From Elioraea sp964533585 (GTDB taxonomy: Bacteria; Pseudomonadota; Alphaproteobacteria; Acetobacterales; Acetobacteraceae): a stretch of DNA of 20,381 nt. Below are positions 15,770-20,381 of this stretch, piece after piece. Both the position numbers and the translations under genes were made by a program. Below the pieces are notes generated by a model, which was given only the letters and a program-made list of their open reading frames with translations, did not search any database and was not told where the DNA came from. The stretch spans positions 1-20,381 of the forward strand of contig CAZHMM010000060.1 in assembly GCA_964533585.1 (NCBI GenBank), written 5' to 3'. Numbering within the stretch: the stretch's first letter is position 1; each line of letters begins with the position of its first letter.

Positions 15770-17554
15770 TCAGCCCTTCTTCACCGGCGGCAGGTCGAGC
15801 CGGATGTAGAGCTCCTTCAGCCGCTCGGGCGGCACCGGCGCCGGCGCCCCCATCATCAGATCCTCGGCCTGCTGGTTCATCGGGAACAGGATCACCTCGC
15901 GGATGTTCGGCTCGTCGGCGAGCAGCATGACGATCCGGTCGATCCCCGGCGCCGAACCGCCATGCGGCGGCGCGCCGTAGCGGAACGCGTTGAGCATGCC
16001 GCCGAACCGCGCCTCCACCTCCTGCTCCGGATACCCCGCGATCTCGAAGGCGCGGATCATGATGTCGGGGCGGTGGTTGCGGATCGCGCCGGAGGAGAGC
16101 TCCACGCCGTTGCAGACGATGTCGTACTGGAACGCCTTGATGGCGAGCGGGTCCATCGTGTTCAGCGCCTCGAGCCCGCCCTGCGGCATCGAGAACGGGT
16201 TGTGGCTGAACTCGATCGCGCCGGTGTCCTCGTTGCGCTCGTACATCGGGAAGTCGGTGATCCAGCAGAAGCGGAACGCGTCCTTCTCGATCAGGTCGAG
16301 CTCGGTGGCGATGCGCGTGCGCACCTTGCCGGCGAAGGCGGCGGCGGCGGCCGGCTTGTCGCAGGCGAAGAACACCGCATCGCCGTCGGTGAGGTCGAAC
16401 GCGGCCTTGATCGCGCCCGCGCGCGCGGGTTCGAGGTTGCGCGCGATCGGCCCCTTGGCCTCGCCGCCCTCGAAGGTGATGTAGCCGAGCCCGCCCGCGC
16501 CTTCGCTGCGCGCCCACTCGTTCAGACGGTCGAAGAAGCTGCGCGGCCTGCCGCCAGCACCCGGGGCCGGGATCGCGCGCACCACCGAGCCCGCCTCGAT
16601 CGCGCGCGCGAACAGGCCGAACCCGCCACCCCGATACGCCTCCGTCACGTCTTTGATACGCAACGGATTGCGCAGGTCGGGCTTGTCCGAGCCGAACTCC
16701 GCCATCGCCTGGTCGTAGGGGATGCGCGGGAAGGGCGGCGGTGTCACCGTGCGCCCGGCGGCGAACTCCTCGAACACGCCGGCGAGCACGGGCTCGATCG
16801 TCGCGAACACGTCCTCCTGGGTGACGTAGCTCATCTCGAAATCGAGCTGATAGAACTCGCCCGGGGAACGATCGGCGCGCGAGGCCTCGTCGCGGAAGCA
16901 GGGCGCGATCTGGAAGTAGCGGTCGAACCCGGCGACCATGCAGAGCTGCTTGAACTGCTGCGGCGCCTGCGGCAGCGCGTAGAACTTGCCCGGATGCAGC
17001 CGGGCGGGGACGAGGAAGTCGCGCGCGCCCTCGGGCGAGGAGGCGGTCAGGATCGGCGTCTGGAACTCGATGAAGCCCTGCTCGATCATTCGCCGGCGGA
17101 TCGAGGCGATCACCGCGCTCCTCAGCACGATGTTGCGGTGCACGCGGTCGCGGCGGAGATCGATGAAGCGGTAGCGCAGCCTGAGCTCCTCGGGGAACTC
17201 GGCATCGCCCGCGACCTGGATCGGCAGCACCTCGGCCGCCGACTGCACGCTGAGCTCGGCGGCGCGCAGCTCGATCTCGCCGGTCGGCAGCTTCTGGTTC
17301 ACGGTGTCGGGCGTGCGGCGCACCACCGTGCCGGTGACCGTGATCACGCTCTCGGCCCGCACCCGCTCGGCGTCCTCCAGCAGCGGCGAGCCCGCATCGA
17401 TCACCACCTGGGTCAGGCCGTAATGGTCGCGCAGGTCGATGAACAGCAGGCCGCCATGGTCGCGCTTGCGGTGAACCCAGCCGGAGAGGCGCGCGGTCTG
17501 GCCGGCATGCTCGGCGCGCAGCGCGCCGCAGGTATGGGTGCGGTAGGGGTGCAT
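15770..17554 (-). CDS. aspS: Aspartyl-tRNA synthetase, probably non-discriminating
   Basis: Class II aminoacyl-tRNA synthetase of 594 residues with the bacterial layout: anticodon-binding OB fold (1-110, GWVHRKRDHGGLLFIDLRD), class II motif 2 with FRDE (220-223), a bacterial GAD insertion (about 290-430) and motif 3 GIDR (537-540) followed by a stretch ending REVILFP. Length and motifs are normal. His33 in RKRDHGG occupies the position that is His in known non-discriminating enzymes (which also charge tRNA-Asn, for GatCAB) and Leu in the E. coli discriminating enzyme, so dual specificity is inferred. ATG at 17554. It lies 57 bases after xerD on the same strand and converges on the GGDEF gene with no gap. 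Confidence 0.97.
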   Translation of the reverse strand: MHPYRTHTCGALRAEHAGQTARLSGWVHRKRDHGGLLFIDLRDHYGLTQVVIDAGSPLLEDAERVRAESVITVTGTVVRRTPDTVNQKLPTGEIELRAAELSVQSAAEVLPIQVAGDAEFPEELRLRYRFIDLRRDRVHRNIVLRSAVIASIRRRMIEQGFIEFQTPILTASSPEGARDFLVPARLHPGKFYALPQAPQQFKQLCMVAGFDRYFQIAPCFRDEASRADRSPGEFYQLDFEMSYVTQEDVFATIEPVLAGVFEEFAAGRTVTPPPFPRIPYDQAMAEFGSDKPDLRNPLRIKDVTEAYRGGGFGLFARAIEAGSVVRAIPAPGAGGRPRSFFDRLNEWARSEGAGGLGYITFEGGEAKGPIARNLEPARAGAIKAAFDLTDGDAVFFACDKPAAAAAFAGKVRTRIATELDLIEKDAFRFCWITDFPMYERNEDTGAIEFSHNPFSMPQGGLEALNTMDPLAIKAFQYDIVCNGVELSSGAIRNHRPDIMIRAFEIAGYPEQEVEARFGGMLNAFRYGAPPHGGSAPGIDRIVMLLADEPNIREVILFPMNQQAEDLMMGAPAPVPPERLKELYIRLDLPPVKKG

Positions 17555-17611
17555 GGGGCGGTCCGGCGCGGGGTGCAGGGGCCGCGAAGGAACCGGCCGT
17601 GGCCCCGGAAG

Positions 17612-18547
17612 TCAAGCCGGGCCGTCCCCTCCGGCCGTGCCGCGCCGGCCGGGCCTGGCCAGCGGATGGTGCGCCGCGACCACGCGCTCGAGCCGGCCGG
17701 GCGCGACATGGGTGTAGATCTCGGTAGTGGCGATGTCGGCATGGCCGAGCATGGCCTGGAGGCTGCGCAGGTCGGCGCCGTGCGCGAGCAGGTGGGTGGC
17801 GAAGGCGTGGCGCAGCACATGCGGGCTGACCCGCCCGGGATCGATCCCGGCGGCGAGCGCGATCTCCTTCAGGATCTGCGCGAGGCGCTGGCGCGTCAGG
17901 TGCCCGGCCGCCGCGCGCGAGGGGAACAGCCAGCGCGGCGCCGGCCTGGCCTTGCGCGCGGCCGCCTCGGCGGCGAGCCAGGCCTCGACCGCCGCGCGCG
18001 CCGGCGCGCCGACCGGCACCAGCCGCTCCTTGCCGCCCTTGCCGCGCACCACGATCGCCTCCGCCCCGGGGCGGAAGGCGGCGCGCGGCAGCGTGATCAG
18101 CTCGGAGACGCGCAGGCCGGTGGCGTAGAGCAGTTCGACCAGCGCGGTCGCGCGCAGCCCCTCGTGGCCGGGCAGGGCGCGCGCGGCGGCGAGCAGGCGC
18201 ACCACCTCCTCTTCCGCGAGCACCTTCGGCAGGCGCCGTCCGGGCCGCCCGGCCTCGAGCGTGGCGGTCGGGTCGTCGGTGCGCACGCCCTCCTGGAGCA
18301 GGAAGCGATGGAACTGCCGGAGTGCGGAGAGGCGCCGCGCGGCCGTGCGCGACGCCAGCCCCTGCGCGTGCAGCCGGCCGAGATAGGCGCGCAGCGTCGC
18401 GGTCTCGGCCCGGTCCGGCGCGACCCCGGCCTCGGCGCAGAACGCGGCGAAGTCCTGCAGATCGGACGCATAGGCGAGCAGGGTGTTGCGCGCGGCACCC
18501 CGCTCGGCGGCCATCATCTCCAGGAACGCCTCGATCCGGCCGTGCAC
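17612..18547 (-). CDS. xerD: Tyrosine recombinase XerD
   Basis: Site-specific recombinase that resolves chromosome dimers at dif with XerC. The 311-residue product has an N-terminal SAM-like core-binding domain (1-90, IEAFLEMMAAERGAARNTLLAY) and the catalytic set Arg146 (TGLRVSEL), Lys170 (VVRGKGGKER), His243 and Arg246 (SPHVLRHAF), His269 (LGHADIATT) and Tyr278 (EIYTHV). SPHVLRHAFATHLL with HGADLR and THVA resembles XerD more than XerC. The GTG at 18547 is chosen because family similarity begins there; the longer frame to 18781 reads through the small gene upstream. It follows that small gene by 5 bases. No dif site was recognised here, as expected for a distant terminus. Confidence 0.92.
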   Translation of the reverse strand: MHGRIEAFLEMMAAERGAARNTLLAYASDLQDFAAFCAEAGVAPDRAETATLRAYLGRLHAQGLASRTAARRLSALRQFHRFLLQEGVRTDDPTATLEAGRPGRRLPKVLAEEEVVRLLAAARALPGHEGLRATALVELLYATGLRVSELITLPRAAFRPGAEAIVVRGKGGKERLVPVGAPARAAVEAWLAAEAAARKARPAPRWLFPSRAAAGHLTRQRLAQILKEIALAAGIDPGRVSPHVLRHAFATHLLAHGADLRSLQAMLGHADIATTEIYTHVAPGRLERVVAAHHPLARPGRRGTAGGDGPA

Positions 18548-18552
18548 GGCGC

Positions 18553-18699
18553 TCAACGCGGGGCGAAGCGCTCGACCGGCAGCACGCGCTCGACCGCCTG
18601 CTGGCGCGGCTCGGGCGGAAACAGGCCGATCCACACCGCGCCGCCGGCGGCGATCGCGAGCAGGGCGAGAATGAGCATCGTCGCGAAACGCAAGACCAC
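18553..18699 (-). CDS. Small single-pass membrane protein, 48 residues
   Basis: Unnamed short gene upstream of xerD. From the GTG at 18699 it encodes a hydrophobic segment (MLILALLAIAAGGAVWIGLF, about residues 8-27), then a short polar tail with PPEPRQQAVERVLPVERFAPR. It looks like one membrane helix with the tail outside or in the cytoplasm. A GGAG lies 3-4 bases before the GTG and 8 before an in-frame TTG at 18693, so either may be used; an ATG at 18678 has no site. The stop is 5 bases before the xerD start, so the genes are probably co-translated. The reading frame matches codon bias (third-base GC). I recall similar short ORFs beside xerD in related genomes but cannot verify this. Function unknown. 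Confidence 0.65.
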   Translation of the reverse strand: MVLRFATMLILALLAIAAGGAVWIGLFPPEPRQQAVERVLPVERFAPR

Positions 18700-18772
18700 G
18701 TCTCCGTCGGATCGGGGGGCCGGCGCGGACGCTGGCGCGACCGGAGCAGCATGCTAGCGTGACGCCGATCCC

Positions 18773-20381
18773 ATGACTCAAGCTCAGGTCTCACCCGAGT
18801 CGCTGGCGCCCCAGTCTAGCGACCCCGCCCTTCCGGGCGAAGCCCGGCCCCACCCCTGGGGCGGCCGGCCGATCGTGCTCGTCGGGCTGATGGGCGCGGG
18901 CAAGACCTCGATCGGGCGGCGGCTCGCCGCCCGGCTCGGCCTGCCCTTCGTCGACGCCGATCACGAGATCGAGGCGGCGGCCGGGATGTCGATCTCCGAG
19001 ATCTTCGCCCGCTTCGGCGAGACCGCCTTCCGCGCCGGCGAGCGCAAGGTGATCGCGCGGCTGCTCGCCGGGCCGCCGGTGGTGCTGGCGACAGGAGGCG
19101 GGGCCTTCGTCGATCCCGAGACCCGCGCGGCGATCCGCGAGAAGGCGCTCTCGGTCTGGATGAAGGTCGATCTGCCGGTGCTGGTGCGCCGGGTGTCGCA
19201 CCGCTCGGACCGTCCGCTGCTCGCCAAGGGCGACCCGGCGGCGATCCTGGCGGACCTCTCCGCCCGGCGGGATCCGTTCTACGCCGAGGCGGACGTGATC
19301 GTCGCCTGCCACGACGAGCCGCCCGAGCAGACCACCTCGCGGGTGCTGAACGCGATGCTGAGCCACCGCCCGCCGCTCGGCGTCAGCGTGCGGCTCGGCG
19401 CGCGCGGCTACCGGATCGCGATCGGGCCGGGGCTGCTGGAGCGGGCCGGCGCGCTCGCGGTGCCGGTGATGCCGCGCCGGCGCGCGGTGGTGATCGCCGA
19501 TCAGGCCGTGCATGCCCTGCACGGGGCGCGCTTCGAGGCCGCCCTCGCGGCGACCGGGATCGAAGGACGGACGATCCTGGTGCCCCCGGGCGAGGGCTCG
19601 AAGGGCTTCCCGATGCTGACCGAGGTGATCGGCCGCATGCTCGGCGGCGGCATCGATCGCAAGACCACCGTCTTCGCGCTCGGCGGCGGGGTGATCGGCG
19701 ACCTCGCCGGCTTCGCCGCGGCGATCGCGCTGCGCGGCCTGCCGTTCATCCAGGTGCCGACCTCCCTGCTCGCCCAGGTCGACTCCTCGGTCGGCGGCAA
19801 GACCGGCATCAACACCGAGCAGGGCAAGAACCTGGTCGGCGCGTTCCACCAGCCGCGCCTGGTGCTGTGCGACACCGCCACGCTCGCCACCCTGCCGCCG
19901 CGCGAGCTGCGCGCCGGCTACGCCGAGGTGATGAAATACGGGCTGATCGACGATCCCGAGTTCTTCGCCTGGTGCGAGGCGAACGGGGCCGCCCTGCTTG
20001 CCGGCGATGCCGAGCTCCAGGCCGAGGCGGTGCGCCGCGCATGCCTCGCCAAGGCGCGGGTGGTCGAGGGCGACGAGCGCGAGGAGAAGGCCGAGGGCGG
20101 CCGGGCGCTCTTGAACCTGGGCCACACCTTTGCCCACGCGCTGGAGGCCGAGGCCGGCTATGACGGCCGCACCCTGCTGCACGGCGAGGCGGTCGGCATC
20201 GGCCTCGCACTGGCGTTCCGCTTCTCCGCCCGGCTCGGGCTCTGCGAGCCGGAGGATGCCGAGCGGGTGGCGGCGCATCTCGCCGCCTCGGGCATGGCCG
20301 CCTCGCTCCGCGAGACCAACCGGCGCTGGCCGGCCGAGCGGCTGATCGGCCACATGCGCAAGGACAAGAAGGCCGAGACCG
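18773..20381 (+). CDS. aroKB: Fused shikimate kinase / 3-dehydroquinate synthase, 3' end cut by window
   Basis: One open frame of 536 codons encodes two shikimate-pathway enzymes. Residues about 32-190 are shikimate kinase: P-loop GLMGAGKT (38-45), DADHEIE (61-67) and ATGGGAFV (106-113). Residues about 203-536 are 3-dehydroquinate synthase: NAD-binding GGGVIGDLAGF (304-314), VDSSVGGKTGIN (336-347), and zinc ligands Glu385 (YAEVMKYG), His451 (LGHTFAH) and His470 (LLHGEAV). The linker is only about 15 residues and no stop or frameshift separates them; I checked the frame line by line. The ATG at 18773 is the first start after an in-frame TAG at 18755; no good ribosome site is seen. AroK and AroB act at non-adjacent steps (5 and 2), so the fusion couples expression rather than channels substrate. 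Divergent from the small gene and xerD. Confidence 0.95.
   Translation, partial: MTQAQVSPESLAPQSSDPALPGEARPHPWGGRPIVLVGLMGAGKTSIGRRLAARLGLPFVDADHEIEAAAGMSISEIFARFGETAFRAGERKVIARLLAGPPVVLATGGGAFVDPETRAAIREKALSVWMKVDLPVLVRRVSHRSDRPLLAKGDPAAILADLSARRDPFYAEADVIVACHDEPPEQTTSRVLNAMLSHRPPLGVSVRLGARGYRIAIGPGLLERAGALAVPVMPRRRAVVIADQAVHALHGARFEAALAATGIEGRTILVPPGEGSKGFPMLTEVIGRMLGGGIDRKTTVFALGGGVIGDLAGFAAAIALRGLPFIQVPTSLLAQVDSSVGGKTGINTEQGKNLVGAFHQPRLVLCDTATLATLPPRELRAGYAEVMKYGLIDDPEFFAWCEANGAALLAGDAELQAEAVRRACLAKARVVEGDEREEKAEGGRALLNLGHTFAHALEAEAGYDGRTLLHGEAVGIGLALAFRFSARLGLCEPEDAERVAAHLAASGMAASLRETNRRWPAERLIGHMRKDKKAET

Noticed and set aside
17610..17615. TTGACT at the xerD stop as the -35 of an aspS promoter
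   Set aside because: No acceptable -10 at 16-18 bp (TTCCTT at best), so it is probably chance.
15696..18794. Minus-strand open frame of 1032 codons across aspS and xerD, and a 931-codon plus-strand frame at 15962-18757
   Set aside because: Both are composition shadows; the real frames encode AspRS and XerD with complete motifs.
18791..20353. Minus-strand 520-codon frame antisense to aroKB
   Set aside because: No recognisable domain; the plus strand encodes two full enzymes in one frame.

Overview
The window looks like a piece of chromosome from a very GC-rich alphaproteobacterium, most likely Acetobacteraceae or a neighbouring Rhodospirillales lineage. This rests on the strong third-position GC bias, the EipB/DUF1849 protein, the Bug-type solute-binding protein, the fused AroK-AroB enzyme and the SRP RNA-dnaX-ybaB block. 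It is inference from gene content; no marker was searched. Most content is core or near-core metabolism, with no phage, IS element or CRISPR array seen.

Layout, left to right. (1) 1-3314, minus strand: glycogen/maltodextrin pair glgX then malQ (malQ cut by the window start), overlapping by an ATGA. (2) 3436-6763: a divergent locus. A secreted PepSY protein, an OmpR-type response regulator and a sensor kinase run leftward; a second secreted PepSY protein and a b561-type cytochrome run rightward. Between them lies a 39-bp four-hexamer inverted array with exact 11-bp phasing, a very plausible operator for the regulator. (3) 6861-10213, minus strand: an M20 deacetylase (ArgE type), an AstE/AspA-type deacylase and a Bug solute-binding protein, then a hairpin and tRNA-Leu(CAA). 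(4) 10360-11574: glutaryl-CoA dehydrogenase, bounded on both sides by strong inverted repeats. (5) 11736-14888, minus strand: eipB, the 4.5S SRP RNA, dnaX and ybaB. recR, the usual next gene, is absent. (6) 15188-15769, plus strand: a small GGDEF protein with a destroyed active site but an intact c-di-GMP I-site, preceded by a textbook sigma-54 promoter. (7) 15770-18699, minus strand: a 48-residue membrane protein, xerD and aspS (non-discriminating signature). (8) 18773-20381, plus strand: fused shikimate kinase/3-dehydroquinate synthase, cut by the window end.

The most interesting unexplained structures are the sigma-54 promoter plus I-site-only GGDEF protein (a probable c-di-GMP receptor) and the phased operator of the PepSY/b561 two-component locus. 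The two-deacylase plus Bug-protein operon may be an N-acyl-amino-acid or N-acyl-amine use module of unknown substrate. Nothing here is clearly a wholly new system; these three loci are where undescribed biology is most likely.
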